From Hippasteria phrygiana (Eukaryota > Echinodermata > Asteroidea > Valvatida > Goniasteridae): a DNA stretch of 64,000 nt. The notes beneath the pieces are model-generated. The model made no database searches, was not told the DNA's origin, and worked only from the letters and a program-made list of their open reading frames with translations. The stretch lies in the NCBI GenBank assembly GCA_037893225.1, contig JAZGUH010000002.1, positions 1,860,001 to 1,924,000 on the forward strand, in the 5' to 3' direction. A program made the translations under genes and the position numbers. Positions 45,864 through 58,600 of the stretch are shown piece by piece. How positions within the stretch are numbered: the first letter of the stretch is position 1; each line of letters opens with the position of its first letter.

Positions 45864-46269
45864 ACAAAACAAATGATCTCTCTATAAAAAATTGATTAAA
45901 GTGATTGAACATAAATATGCTGACCCGTACTGTGTAAACTTCCATGCGAATAAATATTCACCTATTCTTTTGTTGAAAATGCATTCTTCTGCCAAGAAAC
46001 TCATTGTTATTAAGAATCAAGACATGTACTTATTTCCCATACATAATTGGAAATGGTCCGAAATGTTTTAGACCTAAGACACGTAGAAAACCTTTTCGGC
46101 AGACATACCTACGGATGTAGACCTGTTGTTGGCAATCAACAAATAGTGCTCAGTAATGGACATTATATGTCTTTTTTACTAAGGACCAATGATGGACATC
46201 AAAGACGCGAGTACGTAGCAACGTTACTCCATAGTCAGTCACTGTTCCATATTGGAAAATGCATGCGAT

Positions 46270-49077
46270 ATGACACTTAGCTGTGAGTGTACATGTAGCT
46301 ACAGTGCTATAATTAAAATTTGAGTAATAGTCAATAGTCATCCTTTGTTGAACATAAGAACTTGGGATGTACCACACTGAGCTGTGAGTGTGGCAGCAGT
46401 GTTGCACAGTTATAGTGAGTGATGGTCATAATCCCTTATTGTACAGGACTGGTGATATGGCACACTGCTATGAGTGTGGCAGTGGTGTTCCACAATTACT
46501 GTGAATGATGGTCGCCATCCCTTATTGAAGACAAGAACCTGTGATGTGCCACACTGAGTTGTGAGTGTGGCAGCAGTATTTCAAACTTCCAGTTAGTCAT
46601 GGTCATCATCCCTTATACAGAAGAACTGGTGATGTGTCACACTGAGCTATGGGTGTGGCAGCGGTGTTCTACAGTTACAGTGAGTGATAGTCCGCATCCC
46701 TTGCTGAACACCAGAACTTATGACGTGCCACACTGAGCTGTGAGTGTGGCAGTGGTGTTCCACAGTTACAGTGAGTGATGGTCGCCATCCCTTGTTGAAC
46801 AGAAGGACTGGTGATGTGTCACACTGAGCTATGGGTGTGGCAGCGGTGTTCTACAGTTACAGTGAGTGATGGTCGCCATCCCTTGCTGAACAGAAGAACC
46901 TGTGATGTGTCACACTGAGTTGTGAGTGTGGCAGCGGTGTTCCACAGTTACAGTGAGTGATGGTCGCCATCCCTTGCTGAACAGAAGGACTGGTGATGTG
47001 TCACACTGAGCTATGGGTGTGGCAGCGGTGTTCCACACATATAGTGAGTGATGGTCGCCATCCCTTGCTGAACAGAAGAACCTGTAATGTGCCACACTGA
47101 GTTGTGAGTGTGGCAGCGGTGTTCCACACATATAGTGAGTGATGGTCGCCATCCCTTGCTGAACAGAAGAACCTGTGATGTGTCACACTGAGTTGTGAGT
47201 GTGGCAGCGGTGTTCCACAGTTACAGTGAGTGATGGTCACCATCCCTTGCTGAACAGAAGAACCTGTGATGTGTCACATTGAGTTGTGAGTGTGGCAGCA
47301 GTATTTCAAAGTTCCAGTTAGTGATGGTCATCATCCCTTATACAGAAGAACTGGTGATGTGTCACACTGAGCTATGGGTGTGGCAGCGGTGTTCTACAGT
47401 TACAGTGAGTGATGGTCGCCATCCCTTGCTGAACAGAAGAACCTGTGATGTGCCACACTGAGTTGTGAGTGTGGCAGCGGTGTTCCACAGTTACAGTGAG
47501 TGATGGTCGCCATCCCTTGCTGAACAGAAGAACCTGTGATGTGCCACACTGAGTTGTGAGTCTGGCAGCGGTGTTCCACAGTTACAGTGAGTGATAGTCA
47601 GCATCCCTTACTGAACACCAGAACTTATGACGTGCCACACTGAGCTGTGAGTGTGGCAGTGGTGTTCCACAGTTACAGTGACTGATGGTCGCCATCCCTT
47701 GCTGAACAGAAGAACCTGTGGTATGCCACACTGAGCTGTGAGTGTGGCAGCGGTGTTCCACAGTTACAGTGAGTGATAGTCAGCATCCCTTGCTGAACAC
47801 CAGAACTTATGACGTGCCACACTGAGGTATGAGTGTGGCAGTGGTGTTCCACAGTTACAGTGAGTGACGGTCGCCATCCCTTGCTGAACAGAAGAACCTG
47901 TGGTATGCCACACTGAGCTGTGAGTGTGGCAGCGGTGTTCCACAGTTACAGTGAGTGATGGTCGCCATCCGTTGCTGAACACCAGAACTTATGGCGTGCC
48001 ACACTGAGATATGAGTGTGGCAGTGGTGTTGCACAGTTACAGTGAGTGATGGTCGCCATCCCTTGCTGAACAGAAGAACCTGTGGTATGCCACACTGAGC
48101 TGTGAGTGTGGCAGCGGTGTTCCACAGTTACAGTGAGTGATGGTCGCCATCCGTTGCTGAACACCAGAACTTATGGCGTGCCACACTGAGATATGAGTGT
48201 GGCAGTGGTGTTGCACAGTTACAGTGAGTGATGGTCGCCATCCGTTGCTGAACAGAAGAACCTGTGGTATGCCACACTGAGATATGAGTGTGGCAGTGGT
48301 GTTGCACAGTTACAGTGAGTGATGGTCGCCATCCCTTGCTGAACAGAAGAACCTGTGGTATGCCACACTGAGCTGTGAGTGTGGCAGCGGTGTTGCACAG
48401 TTACAGTGAGTGATGGTCGCCATCCGTTGCTGAACACCAGAACTTATGGCGTGCCACACTGAGATATGAGTGTGGCAGTGGTGTTGCACAGTTACAGTGA
48501 GTGATGGTCGCCATCCCTTGCTGAACAGAAGAACCTGTGGTATGCCACACTGAGCTGTGAGTGTGGCAGTGGTGTTGCACAGTTACAGTGAGTGATGGTC
48601 GCCATCCCTTGCTGAACAGAAGAACCTGTGGTATGCCACACTGAGCTGTGAGTGTGGCAGCGGTGTTCCACAGTTACAGTGAGTGATGGTCGCCATCCGT
48701 TGCTGAACACCAGAACTTATGGCGTGCCACTGAGATATGAGTGTGGCAGTGGTGTTGCACAGTTACAGTGAGTGATGGTCGCCATCCCTTGCTGAACAGA
48801 AGAACCTGTAATGTGCCACACTGAGCTGTGTGTGTGGCAGTGGTGTTCCACAGTTACAGTGAGTGATGCTCGCCATCACTTGCTGAACAGAAGAACCTGT
48901 GATGTGCCACACTGAGTTGTGATTGTGGCAGTGATGTTCCACAGATATAGTGAGTAATGGTCGCAATCCCTTGCTGAACAGAAGAACCTGTGATGTGCCA
49001 CACTGAGTTGTGAGTCTGGCATCGGTGATTCACAGTTATAGTCAGTGATGGTCGCCATCCCTTGTTGAACAGAAGAA
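46270..49077. repeat. 91-bp minisatellite, about 31 copies, with higher-order structure
   Basis: Unit: CACACTGAGCTGTGAGTGTG, GCAGCGGTGTTCCACAGTTA, CAGTGAGTGATGGTCGCCAT, CCCTTGCTGAACAGAAGAAC, CTGTGGTATGC (91 bases in all). Between about 47760 and 48770 variants recur every 182 or 273 bases (two or three units). Edge copies are more diverged. The minus-strand open frames are repeat translations. Confidence 0.9.
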
Positions 49078-49129
49078 TAGTAATATTGCATGTTTCGCAA
49101 CAGATGTGCTCAGTTTTGTTGAAAATCTT

Positions 49130-49560
49130 TTGTTTCATCCTTATTTACTATGGTATTTCATCCTTGTTTACCATCCTATTTCTTCCTTGTTGTTTACAAT
49201 GCTATTTCATCCTTCTGTTTGACATTATTTTATCCTTGTTTTCCATCCTTACTGTTTATCATGCTATTTCATCCTTATTTACCATCCTATTTCTTCCTTC
49301 GTGTTTACCATGTTATTTCATCCTCTTTTGATATGCTATTTCATCTTTCTTGTTCACCATACTTGTATTTCATCCTTGTTTATCATGCTACATGTAATTA
49401 ATCCTTCTTGTTTACCTGCTATTTCATTAGCCTTGTTTGACAGCTAGGCTATTTCATCTTTGATTATCATGCTATTTCATCCTTCTTGTTTACCATGTTA
49501 CATTGTATTTTGTCCTTTTTCTTAACCACACTATTTTATCTTACTTGTTTACAATACTCA
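49130..49560. repeat. Pyrimidine-rich degenerate repeat
   Basis: Recurring CCTTGTTTACCATGCTATTTCAT-like words every ~25-45 bases, lying directly 3' of the Helentron gene. Confidence 0.65.
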
Positions 49561-49649
49561 TTCATATTGTGTACCATTTTCTTTTTTTGGAAGGCCTACA
49601 ACATTAAGCAGTACATAATTGGAAAATAATTTGATTGATCAAAGCCAAA

Positions 49650-52600
49650 TCAGAACTGAACAATGACTGCTTCGTGGTAGCTATAATACGTTGGACAAAT
49701 TTCAATGTTAGTATCTATATTCCTAACATAAACATGGTCAAGCAAAGTACCTCTTTCAGTTGTGGCATCACCTACACATTGATTATATCCATGACTAGAC
49801 ATCAGTTTACTGACAGAAGATTCCTTGTGTATAATATCTTCATTGAAATCACCCATTACAATGCACCTGTTTGAAATCTTATGTAGCTCATTTAGCAACA
49901 TTTGGAGAATCTCAAGAAATTCATGCAGTGTGTATGATGCAGGTCGATAAATTATAACAACAGCTAATGACACATTTGAAATTATCTGAAATGCAATATA
50001 CTCAAGATTATGAACTGGTAAATTTAGCCTGCTGAATACTTTCTCTTTTTTGCCACACACAGCTACACCTCCATGGCACTGATCTTTCAACATGCAAGTA
50101 AGACGGCTGGTGTTATCATATGACATACATCTTGGCTGATGATACCATTTACAATCATTCATATCCATATCGCAACTGAAGTCTCTATCGGTCCATGTTT
50201 CTGTCAAGCACATGAAATCACATGACATCATTTCATTATTATTTGTCAAATCCATGAAATGTGCACATAATCCTTGAATATTATGCATGGCAATACATGT
50301 GCTATAACTTTTGTGAGACTTTATTTCATTTTTATCACTGCCGTTATCATTCTCGTTAATAAACGGTAACATTTCATTCATTGCCTTAGCCACACCTTCA
50401 TTACAATAAATATATTTTTCATTGAACCCTTCTATCACAAGGCCATTCAGTGATACCACTCTGCTCAAACTAACATAAGCTTGTCCTGCTGAAAACGTAC
50501 GCTCCAAACATACAACTGCCTTTTTTGTAGTCATTCCTTGTACCTTGTGAGCTGTACATGCCCAAGCTAACTTGAGAGGGAACTGATGCCGTACACACTG
50601 GTTAGTCACATTTTCTTCTACCATTTCAATACAAACTGCATCGGTACGATCAACAGATGACTGTTTTTTCAACTTTAGCCCAACATGCTCATCATCAAAT
50701 TTAACTTTCACGCACTTTGGAGATTGTTGATTAGGTAATGTCACTATGTCAGAAACTGTTCCAAACACTCCATTAACAAGTCCATCAGATACATCAAGAT
50801 TCCTTGTAAGCATTACTCTAGCACCAACTCCAAGCCATAGTAACTCAGGTAAATTAGTATAGGAAGATTTCTTAACTGATTTCCCTGCCGGTTTCATTTT
50901 TCCACTTTTTGGATCTTTCTGGAAATCTTTAGCAAAAACACATACACATTCAGAACACTTTGCATAGAGAGTTTGTGTATTATACTGATCCACCTGTTTG
51001 TTGCAAGGGTAAATATGCACAGCATCAGTCCAATTTTCTCCAGTTTCACGTGATTTTAACAGTCTGATATCATTATCTTGCAAATGTTCCCTTTTCCTTC
51101 TTATTCGTAACCTATTTAAGACTTCAGCAAACTGTGCATCTTCCTTTTGCCTCATAATTTCAGTCAGTTCCACTTTCACAAAAATATCATTCCACAGATC
51201 ACCTGTAACAGCAGTCTGGTACAAAGATTTTCCTTTCACTGGGGGCAACTGATAAAAATCACCAACTGCAAGTATGCTCACATTTCCAAAAGGATTATGA
51301 TTACGTGATTGCTTGACCTGTCGTAGACGACCATGAATGTAAAACAACATTTTTTGATCCACCATTGAAACCTCATCAACAATCAGAATCTGTAGTTGTC
51401 TTAATTTATTTCTTAATGTATTGATCTTCTCTTCACCAAGTGGTTGATATGGCAATCTGACATTTATTCCTATTGACAAAGCGCTGTGAATTGTTGTACC
51501 ATGGATATTATAAGCTGCAACACCTGTAGGAGCTGTGAGTAGTACCGATAAATCATCAGGATTCTCCATCATTGTAGCAAAAAGCCTTGTTGCTTCATAG
51601 TAAATACATTTGATCAAATGACTTTTTCCAGTACCAGCTCCGTCTGTCACAAATACATGAAATGGTTCTGGATTTTTTCCATTCACTTTCTGCAAGCACC
51701 ACTGTCTGACTTTGTAGAAAACTTTCTTTTGTTTTGCATTTAAACACCTCAACAAATTCATTGCTTCTTGTTTGGATACATTTAGTGCATGTGGTTCAAT
51801 GCTACATTTCACATCATTGTCTTTCTTTGACTTCAAATCAGGAATCTCAAACTCATTGTCACTATCATCAATTTCTGGTTGGTGCTGCCTTTTACATTCA
51901 AGTCTGTCCTTTTCAGTTTCTGGAGCTATCAATGCCCAAGCATCTTCTTGTGGACCAAATTTATTTAATAATTCCTCAGCTTCATCCACTGATTCAGCAT
52001 TAGCTTCATACAATGCCCGATTACTTTCAACAATATTCATCACAGATTGCAGGGAACCTCTCATTCGAACAACACCATTTTGATAAAATTCCTCATAAGT
52101 TTCAAACTGCTCTGGTTTCAACTGAGCATCAATACGATAAGGAAGGTATAACTGCAATATACTCTGATAGTACTTCTCAGGATATTTTGCAACTGAAAAT
52201 CTTGGAAATCGTATAACTGCAGGATCAGTTCGACTACGTTTCTGTACGTGGCCTAAACCATTCTTCAAATCATACACCCGTGAACGACTTGTCTTAGCCA
52301 TGTTGTTGTATATTACTCTATAATCAGAACAAAATGTGGCTAAGCACATTGTTTTAAATTCATCAATATTTGGTCTTGCCAAGTACCTATCAACTCTACT
52401 GGTCATCCAAATACTATCATCATCACAGTCATCATTGCATCTATTTTGAATAACACTAAGTGGCAAGCTCATTTTAATTGGATTTTCACCAACAGGTATA
52501 AATTCTACTTTCCTTGATCCTTCTTTCAATCTCAAATTACAGACACGATAAACTGCTTCTTGTGCCGATACTTCACGATTATGCAAATACACACAGCCAA

Positions 52601-55600
52601 TTTCCTTCATACTCTGTCTGGCATCCAAGTTTCCTTTCTCTGCTTCAGCTTGAGCCTGTGATAACAATACGCCCATTTCACGTTCAGCTTTAGACATGTA
52701 GGATACTACATAAGCAACACAAGCATAAGCATCACAAATGTACTGAATATCCATATTTGCATTCCAACATCTCATTAGAGCAGGATTGTACAAATTAACC
52801 CAAGCATCTTGTGGCTTTCTCTTATGTATGATACTGGCCTTGCTGCTTAAGACATCATTAGCTTTCTCAAAGTCGGCTTGCGTTACATTGATGCTTACAA
52901 ACAATTCACTGGTTGTCATATGTTCATTCTCACTTTTCTGTATTGCAGTCCATATTGACTGAAGTAACTCCTTGGCATCATTCCTTTCCTGCGTGTCCTT
53001 TTCATCCACCTTTTTCTTATCATCTGTTGGCATATCAGGCTCTGTAATAAATGTTCGTTCAGATGGAGGTCTCGGGAAATTAAATCTGCATTCAGTACGT
53101 TTCTTTTTACATGACTTAGAATGTCTTCTGCTATGTAATTGCACATGACTGATGGTTTCATTTAATTCTTCATCTTCTTCTTTTGATGGTAATTTGCAAC
53201 TGATGTATTTGTCAATAAACTCAATAACATCTTCGTTACTGTCACTTTCCAATTTTGGTGCATTTTCTATCCAGAAGAGACAATGTGTATGAGGAGATCC
53301 TCTTTGCTGAAATTCCACTCTGTAGAAATAGTCTTTGACTTTTCCAATTGGTTCAGCTCTTGACAAAATTACATCTTTCAGAAATGTGTGAAATCGTTGA
53401 TCAAACATTCTTGCAGCAGTTACAGGATTACTTCTCAATATTGTACATTTCTCATTCCAGTCCAAATCTTTCACATCTCTAGAATCTCCTTGCTGTCTTA
53501 AAATTGTATTGATTACTTCAGGCCATCTCATGTCTGCTGCAGAAAATGAACAAAACCATGTAGGTATTCCTAGCTGTCTGATCATTGCCAAAACATCTTT
53601 CTGTGTTGCTTGCCAATATGGGGGTGTACCACGAATTGGTTTCAAGAATTTATATCCACTGTCTGACTTCAAGATATCATTCAACTGGTCTCTGTCATTG
53701 ATGATTGAAGCATTTACATTTTCTCCACTACGCATTTTATCACAACCTTTACGTAATGCAATAGAAACACTAGACATAACTTTCTGAATCTCTGACAAGT
53801 ACTGAGCATAAAAAATGTATTGAGTATTTTGGGCAAATCTATTATCAACATTCATTAATCGGTTATGCATGTATCTACACAGAGTTAAATTCACATCACG
53901 ATCATCATCAAATGTAGGTTGACCTGTTGGAAATAATGCTGGAAAGCATTTTGCCTCATTGCCTTTTTCCATTAATATTCTGATTGGACTATTGCCTTCA
54001 CAAGGTGCAACACAAAGCACATCATCAAAATACTGATCAAGAATTTCCTGTCCTAAATTAATTGGCTGAAGACAACTGTCTAATGCTATGCCACGTAAAC
54101 GATCATCCTCTGTTTCCTCATCACTGTTATCCATGTCATCATTTTTTTCCACTTTTTCTTTAACATCACTTTCATGTTGATCTATTTCATCATTATCTTC
54201 TTCACACACTGGATTGTCCCAATCAGTGTTTATTTCGATATCATGGTACCACTTATTGTTATGTTTAAGGTAAGATAAGGCACTCTCAACGTATTCTTTA
54301 TTCACAAACTGATACTGATAATATCCTTTATAACTTAATTTCCTCTTCAGCTTTACACGAATCATTTGATTTTCATTTTCAGCTCTCGGTAATACTTTAA
54401 CTGTATCCGTTATATTTGACGGTACACATACAACTGGGCCCCGTACACCATGCTGTCCTCCTTTAGGTAGTGCAATCATTTTCATGAAGGACACATTTCT
54501 AGCAATTAGATGTTCTTCTAATGTGTTCAAACAAGCCAATTCCTCTGGGATGTCTATTAGGATTAAATTATTCACATTTGCCTCACCAGGTACTCTATTA
54601 GCAAGTAATTTCCTATGACATGTATAACAAATCCACAGACATGATCTGCTTGATTCTCTAATCAGACACTTTGATTCACACTTTTTACTGCAAGTATGCA
54701 GATATTTTTCAGTAATACACTTCTGGTTTTTATACTTCAACTTATTACATTTTAAGACTTGTTTCTTAAACAGAAGTTTGTGACATGAAGCACACACGTA
54801 TTCTGGTCCTTTAGATATATCTGCTTTAAATTTGTTTGTAACGAAACATATACTACGTCTTTTCTCTTTCTTATTTACAGTACGTGCACGATTCATCACT
54901 GCCACTTTTTTACGATACCCATCGTCCCTTTTGTACTTTTCTTTTCCATACTTTATTAAGTTTCTCTTATAGTTTGTATCACTGTGATACTTGCATTTCT
55001 CAAAATTTAACAATTTCATCCTATAGGAAACAATACATCGATATTTCTTTTTTATATTTGCAATTAGCTTATTTCTATATGAAACATTGTCATGGTATTT
55101 ACATTGAACTCTATTTATTTCCTTTTTTCTATAATCAACATCTTCATGATATCTTGTTTTATACTTGATAATTAGCCTTTCTCTGTATTCAGCATTATCA
55201 ATGTACTTTCTTCTTCCACTGTTAATTAACTTTTCTCTATACTCAGCATTATCAGAGTACTTTGTTTTTCCACTGCTAATTAACTTTTCTCTATACTCTG
55301 CATTATCAGAGTACTTTGTTTTTCCACTGCTAATTAACTTTTCTCTATATTCAGCATTATCAGAGTACTTAGTTTTTCCACTGTTAATTAACTTTTCTCT
55401 ATATTCAGCATTACCAGAGTACTTTGTTTTTCCACTGCTAATTAACTTTTCTCTATACTCTGCATTATCAGAGTACTTAGTTTTTCCACTGCTAATTAAC
55501 TTTTCTCTATATTCAGCATTATCAGAGTACTTTGTTTTTCCACTGCTAATTAGCTTTTCTCTATACTCTGCATTATTAACGTACTTTGCCTTACCGTGAT

Positions 55601-58600
55601 TTATTATACTCTCTCTATATTTAACATTTTTGTGATACCTTCTTTTCACAGAATTTATCTTTTCTTCTGAATTTTGATATAAACCATAGCTTCTTCTTTG
55701 AGCCTCCAATCGTTCTGTTTGAAAGTTGACGTCACTGTGATACTTTATATGCAATGATTTCTTCTTGCTGTCTGCATTTTTTTGGTAATTCTTCTGGTTA
55801 TATATTTTTTTACTTGCTTTATCTTTATCATTGCAGGATTTTTCATCTTTTAACTTTTCATCTACAATGTTAGAATTTCTTGACCTACATTTTTTCTGAT
55901 CTTTACACTTAGATTTAGATTGTTGTATTTCTTTGCTATCCATGACAACCTCATTAATTTTTTTGTTATACCTTTCCTTGGCTTTTTCTCTTTTCTTTTG
56001 TTGCTGTAATGTTATATTAGTACGTTTTCGCTTTTTATGTTTTAAATCTTGATTTTCTGGCTTCATGGTCTCGAAACTCACTTCTTTCTCATATTTCAAT
56101 TCTACATTCTTATCACTTGATGCTGTTTTCAGGCAAGAATCCATTTCTAATGCTTCTTCTTGTGCTTTTCCTTGTCCCTTAGCAGATTCTCTTGCTAATT
56201 CATGAACCGACAACACAACATCATAATGAATTCTTTGCATATGGTACAAGTAAATTGCCTCATCTAATTTTACAGCCTCTCTCTCAAAAGTACTTGCTGA
56301 GAAAACATACCAGTTATTTCCATCTTCATATGTGTATATATCTGCACGTAGCATGTGTGCCATCGCCATGATTTCAACCTCTGTAGCCCACGTTCCACAA
56401 TTAAACAATCTTTGCCTCATGACATATTCTTCCACATTAACAAACCCTTGACGCAGAAAGCCATTGAATTTATCTCCATTTTTCAACAAATGATTCACAG
56501 TTGCCATTCTTAACTGCATATGATTATTTTCAGTTCCTGACACAGCAAATGAAATAGCCCTGAAAAAGCAGTTGCCATCACCTTTAATTTTCTTCACTGA
56601 ATTAGGTCGTCCCATCTCTTCACATTTTTCTGAAATTTCATTACGGTCGAGAGATACGTGGCCCATTCGATGATGTCTACACAGTGCATTCCTGCTACCA
56701 TATGTCAACGGAACAAATTTAAAACCCTGTATTTGTATCACACTCTCGATTTCTACATCACTGCCTCCATCTAATTTATTATTGCAACTCATTTCATACA
56801 AACTGCCTTTGTTGTCTTCCTTCATATTATTTGGCATATCACTACGTGTACTCGACAAGCCACAACAACCACGCAATAGTCTAGAACCAGTACTGTCTTT
56901 ACTATGCTCACTGCTCCCTAATAACAAATGTCCTGTCTCCAATGTAGTACCATCAGCATCCTCCCTTACCTCATCATCTAACCACACTGATGCACCTGTA
57001 ATTTCAAACTGTTCAGTGTTAGATAAATTCATAGATATTGCCAAATCAGTACAGTACCTGTATACATCTTGCCATGCTGTGACACATTTGAGCAAACTTC
57101 GTCCTTCACTAACCTGGCAACCTTGTTGATTTCTAGAGTGAGAATCAAAAATATAATACATGCCATCTTCAGCAATCACAACAAATGTATTTCCATGGAA
57201 ACATATAAAGGAAGCAGAATATCGCTGAAGGTTTTGTTCTAATGCACTTTTCAGTGGCATCATATTAAATTCTGGCAAATTACAATCACTTGCAAAAGTA
57301 CCACATACAGAATCATAAAACCTCATACTGAAGTGATGCTTGAGCAGATCTAATTCATTTGGCAATTCATTTATCAACAAATATTCATTATTCATCATCG
57401 AACTGCAAGATAAATGCCTGTATAACTCATTTCCAGTATTTAGTACAGTATCCATATCGACACAGCACCAGTCTTTCATCTTTTTGATTTTACTGTACAA
57501 GACAAAGCACAAACTGTTTGGCACACATTGTTTGCCCGAACTCCAGCCAAATCTATCATCACCCTGATGAAAGTTTCCCTGCACAATCAGTGTATTTAAT
57601 CCATTGTAGTTCCTATCTCTTGTAATACCTGTGTGAGTCTTTTCTCTACTATCATCTGTTTCGTCCTGATAACTTAAATCTTCTTTCCTAGTCACTGATT
57701 TACATCTTTGATGTGGTCTGTACTTATTTTTGACATCATGCTGTTGATCTGGAATTTGATGTACAATCTTCTTTTGTTTACATTTACTTTGGTGACTTTC
57801 AGTAACAGATGACAGGTGTCGTTTTCTACATCTAACTCCATATGGTCTTTCCTGTCTTGTTTGTACCATCTCATCACTATCACCTTTTAATTTCTTTGTT
57901 TCACAACTTTGTTTAAAAGTTTTACTGCCCTCACCAACACTGTCTTCAACCTTTCCATTTCTTGTACATCTTTTACTTCTCTTTCCAACATTTGTTGTCA
58001 TACTAGTTTTACTTTCATCTACATCAGCTACTTTTGGAGTATGGCCTTTCTTGTTTCTTAATGAGTAACCACCAGTCTGCTTGGGTAACAACATTTCTTT
58101 AGTCCCAGTTATCAAATTTACACAGCCTCTTTCAGCCTGTCTTTTTACAGCACTTACATTTTTTGTCTCGTTATCATGGTTGCTGTCCTTCATGCATGTA
58201 TCGCTCACACAGCTCTGATTTCGTTCATCATCGGTACACGTCTCCTCAATTCTCAAATCGAACATATTGTCATCTGTTGGAATACCAAGATCATACAAAA
58301 GACATTGCGAGTAAGTACTCTTACCACATTTAAGACATACCCATGTCACTGCTTTGCTTGCCAACAACTCCTCTTGGTTCAAAAAATTCATACACTTAAT
58401 ATGATACCAAATGCCACAGCCATCACATTGTGTTTTCTTTTCAACTAAATCAATCATCCTATCACACAACCAGCACTGGTCATCATGATTAGTTTGTGCA
58501 ACAATCTCTATTGTCCTTTCTGTATGCATCCTTTCCTTCATTCTATCATGTACTTCCGAGTTCATTACTTGTTCCTTCTTTGACATGTTTGCACTCATTT

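Noticed and set aside
46910..49138. Series of similar minus-strand open frames of 67-94 codons
   Set aside because: They are translations of the 91-bp minisatellite; spacing follows the repeat and no start context or domain is present.
41155..49649. 3' end of the autonomous Helentron (hairpin plus CTRR on the minus strand)
   Set aside because: I looked for the inverse of the GTGTTTGT..ACAAACAC hairpin with CTAG and saw none, so no boundary is claimed.
55165..55599. Plus-strand 144-codon frame with regular repeats
   Set aside because: It is the opposite strand of the 54-bp coding repeat in the Helentron gene.
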